DNA from: Rufibacter psychrotolerans
Lineage (GTDB): Bacteria > Bacteroidota > Bacteroidia > Cytophagales > Hymenobacteraceae
Direction: 5' to 3'
Assembly: GCF_016924645.1 (NCBI RefSeq)
Contig: NZ_JAFFJV010000012.1
Location: 1-64,000, forward strand
DNA: 64,000 bases
In this document: piece after piece, positions 1 through 8,440 of the stretch
Numbering within the stretch: position 1 is the stretch's first letter
Layout: each line of letters starts with the position of its first letter
The notes under the pieces: model-generated
What the model was told of the DNA's origin: nothing
The model's database searches: none
Seen by the model: only the letters and a program-made list of their open reading frames with translations
Program-made: the position numbers and the translations under genes

Positions 1-12
1 GTGACTAACGAG

Positions 13-40
13 TAAGTCACGGAAGTAACTTCCGCGCCAT
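13..40. repeat. Dispersed repeat, copy at left edge
   Basis: The stretch from GTCACGGAAG to CCGCGCCAT closely resembles 63487-63513 near the other end of the window (GGCACGCAAG to CCGCGCCAT), so it is one copy of a dispersed non-coding repeat. No gene is visible in positions 1-138. Confidence 0.45.
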
Positions 41-138
41 ATTTGAACACCTCTAATTCCCGGCGAGTCAGGAGCTTTCGCTTCATCCTAAGTCACGTGA
101 CCAGATCCTCGCGCCAGTGTAGGAAAGTATCTAAGTTG

Positions 139-2676
139 CTATGACTCTGACCGAAGTATTTCCAGAGGGGATTGGTTGACTACGCTCCGGCTGTTGAACA
201 GGCCAATCAGTACGGTGAGCAGGGAGATCATCAGGAACAGGATCAGGATGGGCCAGGGTTGCGGGGTGAAGCTGGTCTCGAAGGAGTACTTGGCCAGCGC
301 CCAACTGCCTATGAGCGAGAGCACGATGCCGGTTCCCGCCGCCAGGGCGCCCAGGAAGAAGTACTCCAGGGCGGTAATGGCGAAGATCTGCTTTTTGTTG
401 GCGCCCAGGGTGCGCAGCAAGACGCTTTCCTGCATGCGCTGGTATTTGCTGATGAGCACCGAGGAGATCAGGACCACCAAGCCCGTGATAATGCTGAAGG
501 CCGCCATGAACTGGATCACAAACCCGATCTTACTCAGCAGTTCGTCCATCACGCTCAGGATCAGTTCCAGGTCAATGATGGAGATATTGGGGAACTGCCG
601 CACCACCGCCTGCTGAAACTGGGCCGAGGCCTGCGCCGACGGTACTTTGGTAATGAGCACGTGGAATTGCGGCGCTTCCTCCAGCACGCCCACGGGGAAA
701 ATTACCCTGAAATTAGTTTGGATGCGGTTCCAGTCCACCTCGCGCAGGCTGCCCACCACCGTGGGAATGAGCGCCCCCTGCACGTTGAACACAATCTGGT
801 CGCCCACTTTTACCTTGATGCGCTCGGCATAGTTGTTCTCAATGGACACCGGAATAGGATCGCTGGGCGAAGCCACGCGGCCCTGCCATTTGCCTTCCAC
901 GATGCGCTCGGTCTCGGTGAGGGCAGCCCGGAATGTGGACCTGATCTCGCGCTGGAACGCCCGGGGCGAAATGCCCGAGGTGCTGTCTTCCTTCACTTCG
1001 TCCACGGTCATTCCGTTGATCTCCTCAATGCGCATGGTCACAATGGGCACCTGCTGAATCACGGGCAGGCCCTGCTGTTTGGTGAGTGCCGCCACTGCCT
1101 CGCGCTGCCCCTGCTGAATGTCAAACAAGACCATGTTGGGCTGGTTTTCTCGGGCGGCCAGGGTAACCCGGTTCATGAGAATGGTCTGTACAAAGTAGAG
1201 CGTGCAGATAAACGCCGTGCCCAGGCCAATGGAGACAATGAGAATGAGCGTCTGGTTGTTGGGCCGGAACAGATTGGCCAGCCCCTGCCGCCACAAGTAA
1301 CTCCACGACTCGGGGAAGAACCGCCGCACCGCCCACATGAGGGCCGCCGCAATGCCCGAGAGCACCAGGAAGCCCACCAGCACGCCCAGCGTGAAGTAAG
1401 CCGCCTCCTTCCACTTTTCGGTCTGCAGGAAGGTAAACCCAAAGATGAACAGCAGGATAAGCCCGTACACCATCCATTTAAGCGGGTCTTTGAACATACC
1501 GGTATTCTCCAGCGACAGGCGCAGGGTGTTCAGCGGCGATACGTTGCGGATGCTCACCAGCGGCAGCAGGGCAAACAGGAGCGAGATAATGAGCCCCAGG
1601 CCAATACCCTGGAACACCGCCACCCACGAAATGCCCACCGTGATCTCCATGGGCAACAAGTCCTGCAAGACCTGCGGCAAAAGCTGCTGCACCAGCGTGC
1701 CCAACGCCGCGCCAATAACGGAACCCAGCAGCCCAATGCCCAGGATCTGGATGACGTAGATGAGGAACGCCTGTACCGCGCTCACGCCCAGGCACCGCAA
1801 AATGGCAATAGACCGCAGCTTCTCCCTGATGTACACGTGAATGGCGCTGGCCACGCCAATGCTGCCCAGCAGCAGGGCAATAAAGCCCACCAACGACAAG
1901 AAGCTGGTGAGGTCTTTCAGGGAGCGGCCCATGTCTTCGCGCTGGGTGTCCACGGTCTCGGTGTTCAGGAACTCCTTTTCCAGGCGCGGCTCCAGTTTCT
2001 CCACCAGGACTTTGATGTCTACCTTGGTGTCAAACTTGTAGTAGAACAGGTAATTGATGCGGCTGCCCTTCTGCTCCAGCCCGGTCTGGGCCAGGTAGCG
2101 CAATGGAATGTATACCGCCGGGGCCACCGTGGCCGAGATACCCGTTTGCCCCGGCGCCTTGTTGAGGATACCGGCAATCTGGAACGTTACCTCCCCCACT
2201 TTGATGGAATCGCCCACGGCAACCCCAAACTGGAGCATGAGGGTTTTGTCTACCAGGGCCTGCTGACCGGTTCTAAAGGTTTGGGCCGCCTGGGTGGGCG
2301 TGGTCTCCAGGGCGCCGTAATACGGAAATTCGCCCTCCAGCGCGCGTACCTGCACCAGGCGGGTGCCCTGGCTCTTGGGGAACAGGACCATGGAGGCAAA
2401 GCTGCGCTCGTGCGAGCGGCGCGTGCCCAACGAATCCAGCAGGGGCATCATCTTGGGGTTCACCGGCCGGTTGCTGGTAATCACCAGGTCGGCGCCAATG
2501 AGTTCCTTGGCTTGCTCGTCAATGTCGTCGCGCAGGTTGTACCCGAAGGAAAAGATGGCCACCAGGGCCGCAATGCCCAGAATGATGGAAGAAATAAATA
2601 GAAATAACCTGGACCGGTTGCGCCGGCTGTCGCGCCAGGCCATCTTCACCAGCCACGGAAGATTGAGGTCGTTCAT
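139..2676 (-). CDS. ABC transporter permease, FtsX/YbbP type
   Basis: An 845-residue inner-membrane permease. One membrane segment lies near residues 22-46, followed by a MacB-like periplasmic domain, an FtsX core with segments near 258-285, 305-330 and 350-375, two central segments (about 400-450), a second periplasmic domain, and a final FtsX core of three segments (about 715-825). This duplicated FtsX layout is that of E. coli YbbP. The ATPase partner is at 3042-3743 on the same strand and a TesA-like esterase is divergent, which recalls the E. coli tesA-ybbA-ybbP neighbourhood. Family knowledge suggests a role in moving or releasing lipophilic envelope substrates; the substrate is unknown. 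ATG start at 2676. Confidence 0.9.
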   Translation of the reverse strand: MNDLNLPWLVKMAWRDSRRNRSRLFLFISSIILGIAALVAIFSFGYNLRDDIDEQAKELIGADLVITSNRPVNPKMMPLLDSLGTRRSHERSFASMVLFPKSQGTRLVQVRALEGEFPYYGALETTPTQAAQTFRTGQQALVDKTLMLQFGVAVGDSIKVGEVTFQIAGILNKAPGQTGISATVAPAVYIPLRYLAQTGLEQKGSRINYLFYYKFDTKVDIKVLVEKLEPRLEKEFLNTETVDTQREDMGRSLKDLTSFLSLVGFIALLLGSIGVASAIHVYIREKLRSIAILRCLGVSAVQAFLIYVIQILGIGLLGSVIGAALGTLVQQLLPQVLQDLLPMEITVGISWVAVFQGIGLGLIISLLFALLPLVSIRNVSPLNTLRLSLENTGMFKDPLKWMVYGLILLFIFGFTFLQTEKWKEAAYFTLGVLVGFLVLSGIAAALMWAVRRFFPESWSYLWRQGLANLFRPNNQTLILIVSIGLGTAFICTLYFVQTILMNRVTLAARENQPNMVLFDIQQGQREAVAALTKQQGLPVIQQVPIVTMRIEEINGMTVDEVKEDSTSGISPRAFQREIRSTFRAALTETERIVEGKWQGRVASPSDPIPVSIENNYAERIKVKVGDQIVFNVQGALIPTVVGSLREVDWNRIQTNFRVIFPVGVLEEAPQFHVLITKVPSAQASAQFQQAVVRQFPNISIIDLELILSVMDELLSKIGFVIQFMAAFSIITGLVVLISSVLISKYQRMQESVLLRTLGANKKQIFAITALEYFFLGALAAGTGIVLSLIGSWALAKYSFETSFTPQPWPILILFLMISLLTVLIGLFNSRSVVNQSPLEILRSES

Positions 2677-3040
2677 TGGGTTAATGTGCTAATGTGCTAA
2701 TGAGTTAATGTGCGAATGGATCAATGTGCTGATATGCTGATGTGCTAATTTGTTAATGTGCTGATGTGCTGATGCGTTAATAGTAGGATGTGCGGATGGG
2801 AAAGTGCAGAGAAAGTATTAAGCTGATGTGGTAATGGGACCGTGTGCATCTGTAGCCTTCTGCTACTGCTATAGGGAAATAACGTTTAACCGAGTAGTAG
2901 CAAACCGCTATAGCGGGCTATTCTGGGGATCTTATTAGATTGACTTGACCCATCCTCAAATCAACACATTACTCCATTAACACCTCTCCCCATCAGCACA
3001 TTACTCCATTAGCACATTACCACCGTTAGCACATTGAAAA
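2677..3040. repeat. Mirrored degenerate minisatellite between permease and ATPase
   Basis: This gap of about 360 bp has no gene. At 2681-2800 a degenerate 8-9 bp unit of the type AATGTGCTA/G is repeated about a dozen times. At 2950-3036 the reverse complement of the same unit (CATTAGCACATTA type) is repeated several times. Between them is about 150 bp with no clear feature. The halves could fold into one long imperfect hairpin. The repeat lies inside what would otherwise be one operon. Confidence 0.75.
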
Positions 3041-3041
3041 C

Positions 3042-3743
3042 TCAGCCATTCGCGTACAGAGCACTGGTCCGTTCATCAGACACCAGCTTGCCGCCCCGCA
3101 TCCTCAGGATGCGCTGGGTCTGGGACGCCAGTTCAGCATCATGGGTTACCAGCACCAGGGTGGTGCCGGCTTCGCGGTTCAGGTCGAAGATGAGTTTTAC
3201 CACTTTCTCGCTGGTCTCGGCGTCTAGGTTGCCGGTGGGCTCATCGGCGAACAGGATGCGGGGTTTGTTGGAAAAGGCCCGGGCCAGCGACACCCGCTGC
3301 TGCTCCCCACCCGACAGCTGGGCCGGGTAGTGGTGCGCCCGGTTGGCCAGGCCCACTTTGTCCAGCAGGTCCAGGGCCTGGGGTTTTATGTTCTTTTCGC
3401 CCCGCAGCTCCAGCGGCACCATCACGTTCTCCAGGGCCGTGAGGGTGGGCAGCAGCTGAAAGTTCTGGAAGATAAAGCCCACGTACTGGTTGCGCACCTG
3501 CGCCCGGGCGTCTTCGCTGAGTTGGTCCAGCCGGATGCCGTTGAGTTCCACCAGCCCCGAGCTGGAGCGGTCCAGCCCGGCACACAGGCCCAGCAGGGTG
3601 GTTTTGCCGCTGCCCGAGGGTCCCACGATGGAGACGGTGGAGCCTTCTTCCACGGTGAAGTTGATGCGGTCCAGCACGGTTAAGGTGCGGCCGGTGCTTT
3701 GGTACGTTTTGGTAAGGTCTTGAATATGGAGGATTGGCGTCAC
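3042..3743 (-). CDS. ABC transporter ATP-binding protein, YbbA/LolD type
   Basis: A 233-residue cytoplasmic ATPase. Walker A GPSGSGKTT is at 41-49, the signature LSGGEQQR at 143-150, Walker B ILFADEPT at 163-170, and the H-loop histidine is near 201. Length and motifs fit the MacB/LolD/YbbA subfamily that powers FtsX-type permeases, and the permease gene follows on the same strand. The start is GTG at 3743; no ATG fits the N-terminus. The esterase gene at 3896 is divergent, so a shared promoter region of about 150 bp is likely. Confidence 0.92.
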   Translation of the reverse strand: MTPILHIQDLTKTYQSTGRTLTVLDRINFTVEEGSTVSIVGPSGSGKTTLLGLCAGLDRSSSGLVELNGIRLDQLSEDARAQVRNQYVGFIFQNFQLLPTLTALENVMVPLELRGEKNIKPQALDLLDKVGLANRAHHYPAQLSGGEQQRVSLARAFSNKPRILFADEPTGNLDAETSEKVVKLIFDLNREAGTTLVLVTHDAELASQTQRILRMRGGKLVSDERTSALYANG

Positions 3744-3895
3744 AAGTTTTTATTTGAGGAGGGAAGATCTGTTCTGGAGGCGTATACGCCCACGGCAAAT
3801 TACGGAACAGGTTTTATAATCCATTGTTTAAACCTCAAACGTTCAAAACAAGTTATAAGTACTTTCTTTGCAGGAGAACCAGATTACGCCACACC

Positions 3896-4576
3896 ATGTA
3901 TAAACTTTCATTCATCTACCTGCTGCTCTGCGCCAGTCTGTTTAGCGCCTGTTCTGGAAAAAACGGAGCCGAAACGCCAGACCAACCCGGCGCTACCTCG
4001 GGAGCAGCAAAAAAGGAAGCCCCCCCTATGAAAAACATCCTCTTCTTTGGCAACAGCCTCACCCACGGCTACGGCCTTTCCCCCTCAGAGGCCTTCCCGG
4101 CCCTGATCCAGCAAAAGATTGACTCCCTGGGCCTGCCCTACAAAGCCATTAATGCCGGCCTGAGCGGCGAAACCTCGGCGGGCGGCAAAAACCGGATTGA
4201 CTGGCTCCTGCGCCAACCCGTAGACGTGTTTGTGCTGGAACTGGGCGCCAACGACGGCCTTAGGGGCATACCACCGGCCGAAACCAAAAAGAACCTGCAG
4301 GCCATCATTGACAAGGTACGGGCCAAATACCCCGAGGCCAAGCAGGTCATGCTGGGCATGGAGGTTCCGCCCAGCATGGGGGGCAAATACGCCGGCGAGT
4401 TCAGGGTGATCTTCCGGCAACTGGCCACCGAGAACAACATGGCCCTGGTACCGTTTCTGCTGGAAGGCGTGGGCGGGGTACGTTCCCTCAACCAACCCGA
4501 CGGGGTGCACCCCACCGCCGCCGGACAGAAAATCCTGGCTAACAATGTGTGGGAGGTTCTAAAAGAGGTACTATAA
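3896..4576 (+). CDS. SGNH/GDSL hydrolase lipoprotein, TesA-like arylesterase
   Basis: A 226-residue lipoprotein esterase. The N-terminus is a lipoprotein signal ending in LFSAC. The catalytic block FFGNSLTHG carries the nucleophile serine, GAND is block III, and DGVHPT supplies the Asp-His pair, so the SGNH catalytic set is complete. It should hydrolyse esters or thioesters from a membrane anchor in the periplasm. An upstream in-frame ATG at 3824 exists, but only the start at 3896 gives the lipoprotein signal at the N-terminus. It is divergent from the YbbA-like ATPase. Confidence 0.9.
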   Translation: MYKLSFIYLLLCASLFSACSGKNGAETPDQPGATSGAAKKEAPPMKNILFFGNSLTHGYGLSPSEAFPALIQQKIDSLGLPYKAINAGLSGETSAGGKNRIDWLLRQPVDVFVLELGANDGLRGIPPAETKKNLQAIIDKVRAKYPEAKQVMLGMEVPPSMGGKYAGEFRVIFRQLATENNMALVPFLLEGVGGVRSLNQPDGVHPTAAGQKILANNVWEVLKEVL

Positions 4577-4598
4577 CCCCTTTTGGGTCTACAAGTAC

Positions 4599-4653
4599 GC
4601 CTGCGTTTTAGGTCTGATTCGGTGATTTCAGCCCTAAAACGCAGGCTTTTTTC
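4599..4653 (+). terminator. Intrinsic terminator after the esterase gene
   Basis: GCCTGCGTTTTAGG pairs with CCTAAAACGCAGGC across a short loop and is followed by a run of T. The inner part (GTTTTAGG and its complement) is the recurrent intergenic palindrome of this genome, here embedded in a strong terminator. Confidence 0.85.
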
Positions 4654-4792
4654 TATCTTCCTCCTATCTTGTAACTTATGGCCAGTCCAGGGAGCCTGCC
4701 GCTAGGTATGGCCCAAGCTACCCAGGCTGAATATATAGCCAGTAAACCGAATAGGGTTCGGTTAATGTGTTAGTTAGCAGTCATTCATAAAA

Positions 4793-5338
4793 ATGAAAAA
4801 CATAATTTTATACTTCTCTTTGTTCTTGGTTGTCCTCTCTTGTGGAGAACCAAAGCCAGCTACCCAAGAAAAATCCTTTCCTAATCCAACAAATGGAGGA
4901 AACTGGTTCGTCAATATTAAAGAATCAGCCTATTACCCTTCACCAAACAGACCAATAGATCAGTTAGAGCTTGCCTACGGGGAAATTTCAATCGATTCGG
5001 CCGATGGATATAAAATAATCACAGCCAGAATGTGGACGAAAGATAGTGCCTTCAAAAGTTTGGCGCACATGGAAAACCTGAAGCACTATAAGAGGTTCTA
5101 TATGGACACAACTACCAAAGAAAGCCTTTCCGATTTTGAGAATGGCTTTGAGGTAAAAAACATATCAAATGATACAGCTTATTTCAGGCTCAAAGTGAAA
5201 GACCTTAAAGCCTCTTCTGATGAACTTGAGGAAAAATGGTCAATTGCCATCCGCCACCGTTTCGAAAATTTAAACGGTGAGCCTTATGATACGGCCTTCT
5301 TCGCATGGTTTAAATCGCCTTGGAAAAAAATTAAATAA
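4793..5338 (+). CDS. Hypothetical lipoprotein, first unit of cassette-like array
   Basis: A 181-residue protein with a lipoprotein signal (FLVVLSCGE). I do not recognise the mature domain, which is rich in Asp/Tyr/Lys and looks globular. The gene is clearly AT-rich compared with its left-hand neighbours. Its stop codon abuts the left arm of an attC-like repeat at 5338-5413. Neighbours in the same direction have the same one-gene-plus-repeat layout, so it is probably a captured gene cassette. A role at the outer membrane is likely from the signal; the function is unknown. Confidence 0.8.
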   Translation: MKNIILYFSLFLVVLSCGEPKPATQEKSFPNPTNGGNWFVNIKESAYYPSPNRPIDQLELAYGEISIDSADGYKIITARMWTKDSAFKSLAHMENLKHYKRFYMDTTTKESLSDFENGFEVKNISNDTAYFRLKVKDLKASSDELEEKWSIAIRHRFENLNGEPYDTAFFAWFKSPWKKIK

Positions 5339-5413
5339 TAACGTCTGCCAACACTGTATAAAAATCATGCTTCGGCCGACGGCCTCGCACGTTTTTTATA
5401 CTAACCGTTATGC
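5338..5413 (+). repeat. attC-like inverted repeat 1
   Basis: Outer arms ATAACG (5338-5343) and CGTTAT (5406-5411) pair. Inner arms GTATAAAAA and TTTTTATAC pair, and the centre holds a small GGCC-GAC-GGCC hairpin. Nested outer and inner arms around a variable centre, placed straight after a single ORF, is the architecture of integron attC sites. The right end (ACCGTTATGC) resembles but does not strictly fit GTTRRRY. Confidence 0.6.
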
Positions 5414-5456
5414 GTGATTTTAAAGAATTAACCAATTCAAAAACAAAAGATAAATA

Positions 5457-6086
5457 ATGGGAATAGTCAACTTTGAAGCATTCTTACTAGCTTCCATTTT
5501 ATTAAACCTAACCCCAGGAGCTGATACAATGTATATTCTGGGCAGGAGCATCTCTCAAGGGAAACAAGCCGGGCTATTATCCGCATTAGGTATTGGAACA
5601 GGAACATTGATTCACTGCATATTTGCAGTCTTAGGATTATCCATCATTATTGCTAAATCAGCTTTTGCATTCCAAATGGTAAAGTACGTTGGAGCTGCAT
5701 ATCTAATTTTTCTTGGGATTAAAATGCTAACTGCAAAAAACGAAAACGACTTTAAGCTAAATGAAAAGATTAAAACAGTAAGTAATAAGAAGATTTATCT
5801 CTCTGGAGTACTGACAAATGTCTTGAATCCAAAGGTAGCTTTATTCTTTCTGGCGTTTTTACCTCAGTTTATAAAACCAAGCCATATTGAAAACCCTATG
5901 CCGTTTTTGATTCTTGGATTAACTTTTGTGACTTCCGGAACATTATGGTGCTTGATTCTAGCTTTATTTTCATCAAAGTTATCATCTAGAATAAGAGAGA
6001 ATTACGGCATAAAGAAATGGCTTGATAGAATAACGGGTGGAATATTCATTGTATTAGGAATTAGATTAGCCTTTTCCAAAAGGTAA
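5457..6086 (+). CDS. LysE/RhtB family exporter
   Basis: A 209-residue inner-membrane protein with about six hydrophobic segments and the family signature NLTPGADTMY near the N-terminus. LysE/RhtB proteins export amino acids or similar small metabolites. A conserved motif of the family, VLNPKVALFF, is in the middle. AT-rich; it lies between attC-like repeats 1 and 2 in the orientation of the other units. The start is ATG 5457. The substrate cannot be told from sequence. Confidence 0.9.
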   Translation: MGIVNFEAFLLASILLNLTPGADTMYILGRSISQGKQAGLLSALGIGTGTLIHCIFAVLGLSIIIAKSAFAFQMVKYVGAAYLIFLGIKMLTAKNENDFKLNEKIKTVSNKKIYLSGVLTNVLNPKVALFFLAFLPQFIKPSHIENPMPFLILGLTFVTSGTLWCLILALFSSKLSSRIRENYGIKKWLDRITGGIFIVLGIRLAFSKR

Positions 6087-6111
6087 ATTAAGACAACACA
6101 GAAAAAACTAC

Positions 6112-6178
6112 TCACAACCACGTGTAAACGGAAGCTTCGGCCAACTACCTTGGCTGCCGTTTAAACGTGTCCGTTTGC
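6112..6178 (+). repeat. attC-like inverted repeat 2
   Basis: GTGTAAACGG (from 6122) pairs with CCGTTTAAAC with one mismatch, around a centre starting CTTCGGCC. An outer ACAAC lies left and CCGTTTGC right. Same plan as repeats 1 and 3. Confidence 0.55.
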
Positions 6179-6205
6179 AGTAATTCTAAATTAGTAAGCT
6201 CAAGG

Positions 6206-6565
6206 ATGAAGGCATATTGCATAGCTATACTACTCTTTACACTTGTTTCATGTAGCGAAAAATTAGAGAAAGAGCAGCTATATGGACATTATGAATTTAG
6301 TCATTGGAGTAAGGACACATTAGAATTGAAACCCGATGGCACGTATTACTTCAGAACATACCTCGACAACCGTAAATTAGACAACTCAGGAACCTGGAAA
6401 TTAAATGCAGCTGGAAATGAAATCAATTTCGATAAATTTTCTTTTCTGGGAGAGGGGCTTCCAACAGGAAACTGGCACTCAAGGCTTAGAATTGACGGGA
6501 GTGAAACATATTTAATGTATGCTTCTGAGGAGAATATCTATTTTAAAAAGCTAACTTCTAAATAA
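6206..6565 (+). CDS. Hypothetical small lipoprotein in cassette-like array
   Basis: A 119-residue lipoprotein; the start at 6206 gives a signal ending LFTLVSCSE. The body (GHYEFSHWSKDTLELKPDG... followed by a GTWKLN segment) reads like the small lipocalin-type or META-like beta proteins of Bacteroidota that test for a GxW strand, but I cannot name a family. An upstream in-frame ATG at 6167 lies inside the preceding repeat and is rejected. AT-rich and flanked by attC-like repeats 2 and 3. Confidence 0.75.
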   Translation: MKAYCIAILLFTLVSCSEKLEKEQLYGHYEFSHWSKDTLELKPDGTYYFRTYLDNRKLDNSGTWKLNAAGNEINFDKFSFLGEGLPTGNWHSRLRIDGSETYLMYASEENIYFKKLTSK

Positions 6566-6571
6566 AAAACT

Positions 6572-6645
6572 TCCATTAACATGGTGTAAACGTCAACTGT
6601 GGCCGACGACCTTCACCATGGTTTATACGAGACCGTTGGGGTTAA
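6572..6645 (+). repeat. attC-like inverted repeat 3
   Basis: CATGGTG (6580-6586) pairs with CACCATG (6614-6620), and GTGTAAAC (6584-6591) can alternatively pair imperfectly with GTTTATAC (6621-6628). An outer TTAAC/GTTAA pair frames it, the right side contains ACCGTTGGGG, and the centre again begins GGCCGACGACC. Confidence 0.55.
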
Positions 6646-6660
6646 TTTAAAACAAAAATA

Positions 6661-7137
6661 ATGCTCCTTCTTCTTATCAAGTTCTTAGTAGCAGTAATCG
6701 GGCTAATCCTGATCATGCGACACTTGATTTTAGGAGTAGTCCAGCACAACAACTTACAAATCAAAAAAAGCGGGAAATTACTCTTGGTAATTTTGGGCTT
6801 CTTCACTTTAGCAATAGCGTTGGAGTTCGCTTTAAAGCAGTTCAGAAACAGAGGCTTAATTATGTATGCTTGGCGAGAAGCTCCGACTGGAGGGATATGG
6901 CTCAAACTCTATGACAATCAGGAATTCCACTTAGGCTACCTGCCAACCGACAAAGAAGCGGAAGGGAGGTTCAAATTCCATGGTGACACTCTTTTTTTAG
7001 AGGAATATAAGCCGAATGGGCTCTTGAAAGGAGGTGACAGAACCTCTTTGATTATTATGAATGGAATGTTAGTTGAAATAGATAGAAAGAGTCTTGGTAC
7101 TCTTGAAATAACAATGAATCAAGTTAAGAAAGACTAA
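6661..7137 (+). CDS. Hypothetical membrane protein in cassette-like array
   Basis: A 158-residue protein with two hydrophobic segments at the N-terminus (about residues 1-22 and 38-58) followed by a soluble region of about 90 residues. I do not recognise a family. AT-rich, same direction and spacing as its neighbours, and followed directly by attC-like repeat 4. The ATG lies about 15 bp after repeat 3, as expected for a cassette with little or no promoter of its own. Confidence 0.7.
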   Translation: MLLLLIKFLVAVIGLILIMRHLILGVVQHNNLQIKKSGKLLLVILGFFTLAIALEFALKQFRNRGLIMYAWREAPTGGIWLKLYDNQEFHLGYLPTDKEAEGRFKFHGDTLFLEEYKPNGLLKGGDRTSLIIMNGMLVEIDRKSLGTLEITMNQVKKD

Positions 7138-7206
7138 CCCCCATTGTATAACCGCCAGCATTGTCCAATGGTATCGCTTGTTGTCTATACAAGACCATTA
7201 TTGGCA
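7138..7206 (+). repeat. attC-like inverted repeat 4
   Basis: TTGTATA (7144-7150) and TATACAA (7186-7192) are perfect inverted arms. The right flank ACCATTATTGG aligns with the ACCGTT ends of repeats 1 and 3. The centre differs from the other copies, as attC centres do. Confidence 0.5.
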
Positions 7207-7217
7207 ATTTACAAATA

Positions 7218-7883
7218 ATGAAAAAAGTAATCTTTGCCTTTTTACTCTTGGTTGCTGCATCCTGTAACAAAAGTAATCATGATAGAAACATACCATCTAG
7301 TGAGGCAAAAACAGGCGACACAAATTCTAAAAACACTTCTGCAACAAAAAAGGAACTCTTTAGAAAATTCTTAACCAAGTTCAGCCCTATTGGGCTTCCA
7401 TACGTCTTTAGGGAAACCGGTGATTCGAGCGCGGATTACAAGGGCTTGAAGAAACTGAACAAGAACTCAATTGATACATTGTTTGCGAAGGCAGAATTCT
7501 TCGATGAAACCTACTGTTTGGGAATGCTCTCAGACACTTCCAATTTCTACGCCTTGGTTTTCCTGCAACCCGCCTCAGAGCATTACCCCGTTTTAGCGAC
7601 TTATACCAAAGAAGGGAAACTTATAGGACAAGAAGACCTGATAAATGGCGCCTGCGGCTCAGATTGCGGACTGGTTGAATGTACAATGACTGGAATAATA
7701 ATGAAAGACTTCTCAATCCTCAGCGTAGATAGTATCCGATACGAATATTCCTGTGATACAATTGGCAACCCCGTCCCCAATAGCGGAGAGCTGATAGTGA
7801 TCAGAAAGAACGGAAGAGTACAGAGAAATGGGGAAATCCTAATGGACAAAGAGAAAAGAACCGAAACAAAAATTAACCCATAA
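7218..7883 (+). CDS. Hypothetical lipoprotein in cassette-like array
   Basis: A 221-residue lipoprotein; the start at 7218 gives a signal ending LLVAASCNK, whereas the longer in-frame start at 7161 runs through repeat 4. The mature part contains a CGSDCG segment with possible disulphide or metal-binding cysteines. No family recognised. AT-rich, and followed by a degenerate repeat. Confidence 0.78.
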   Translation: MKKVIFAFLLLVAASCNKSNHDRNIPSSEAKTGDTNSKNTSATKKELFRKFLTKFSPIGLPYVFRETGDSSADYKGLKKLNKNSIDTLFAKAEFFDETYCLGMLSDTSNFYALVFLQPASEHYPVLATYTKEGKLIGQEDLINGACGSDCGLVECTMTGIIMKDFSILSVDSIRYEYSCDTIGNPVPNSGELIVIRKNGRVQRNGEILMDKEKRTETKINP

Positions 7884-7926
7884 ATAGGTGTATAAGCCTT
7901 GTCACAGCCAAGGGCCTAGCACGCCT
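7884..7926 (+). repeat. Degenerate attC-like half repeat 5
   Basis: GTGTATAAGCCTTG with a following GCCAAGGGCC resembles the left half of the other repeats, but the right arm with ACCGTT is missing. It could be an eroded attC-like site ahead of the arr gene. Confidence 0.35.
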
Positions 7927-7987
7927 CATGCACGAGTCCTTCTATTTCGCCCACATTCCACCAGAAACCGAAAACCCAGTTCTTCTG

Positions 7988-8440
7988 ATGACAACCCAAG
8001 CCGACGGTAGCGGAGAGAACTCACCAGACTCTACACTCTCCCAGAACTCAGAGAGGTACTATCATGGCACAAAAGCCCAGCTTACACCCGGTGATCTGAT
8101 AGTGCCTGGGTTTGCGTCTAATTACGGTAAGCGAAAGAAGGCCGTGTATGTCTACTTAACTGCCACCCTGGACGCTGCGGTTTGGGGTGCCGAGCTTGCT
8201 GTGGGCGAAGGTGCCGGCAGAATCTACCTAGTAGAACCCACCGGTCCCATTGAAGATGACCCCAATCTAACGGACAAGAAGTATCCCGGTAATCCAACCC
8301 GGTCGTACCGCACCCGGAGCCCGTTGCTGGTAACCGGCGAGGTAAAAGACTGGCAGGGACACTCCCCTGAACAGCTCAAGGCCATGAAGGAGCACCTGAG
8401 GCACCTTGAACAGCTCGGAATAGAGGCCATAGAGGACTGA
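7988..8440 (+). CDS. arr: Rifampicin ADP-ribosyltransferase (Arr family)
   Basis: A 150-residue protein that matches Arr enzymes from end to end. YYHGTKA near residue 24 begins the NAD-binding fold, AAVWGAELA follows, then VEPTGPIEDDPNLT and PGNPTRSYRT, and the conserved tail GIEAIED. Arr enzymes inactivate rifamycins by ADP-ribosylating them in the cytoplasm. Length equals that of cassette-borne Arr-2-type proteins. A longer in-frame start at 7928 exists, but the extra 20 residues have no family counterpart. It sits at the end of the cassette-like array, a typical place for arr genes, but is less AT-rich than the other units. Confidence 0.9.
   Translation: MTTQADGSGENSPDSTLSQNSERYYHGTKAQLTPGDLIVPGFASNYGKRKKAVYVYLTATLDAAVWGAELAVGEGAGRIYLVEPTGPIEDDPNLTDKKYPGNPTRSYRTRSPLLVTGEVKDWQGHSPEQLKAMKEHLRHLEQLGIEAIED

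Noticed and set aside
172..2601. 809-codon plus-strand ORF opposite the permease gene
   Set aside because: Its product is His/Gln/Gly-rich without any domain, while the opposite strand encodes a clear FtsX permease. Long antisense frames are common in GC-rich genes.
4680..4792. attI-like site at the left end of the cassette-like array
   Set aside because: GTTAGTTAGC is present near 4768-4777, but no integrase gene or convincing attachment-site structure supports it.
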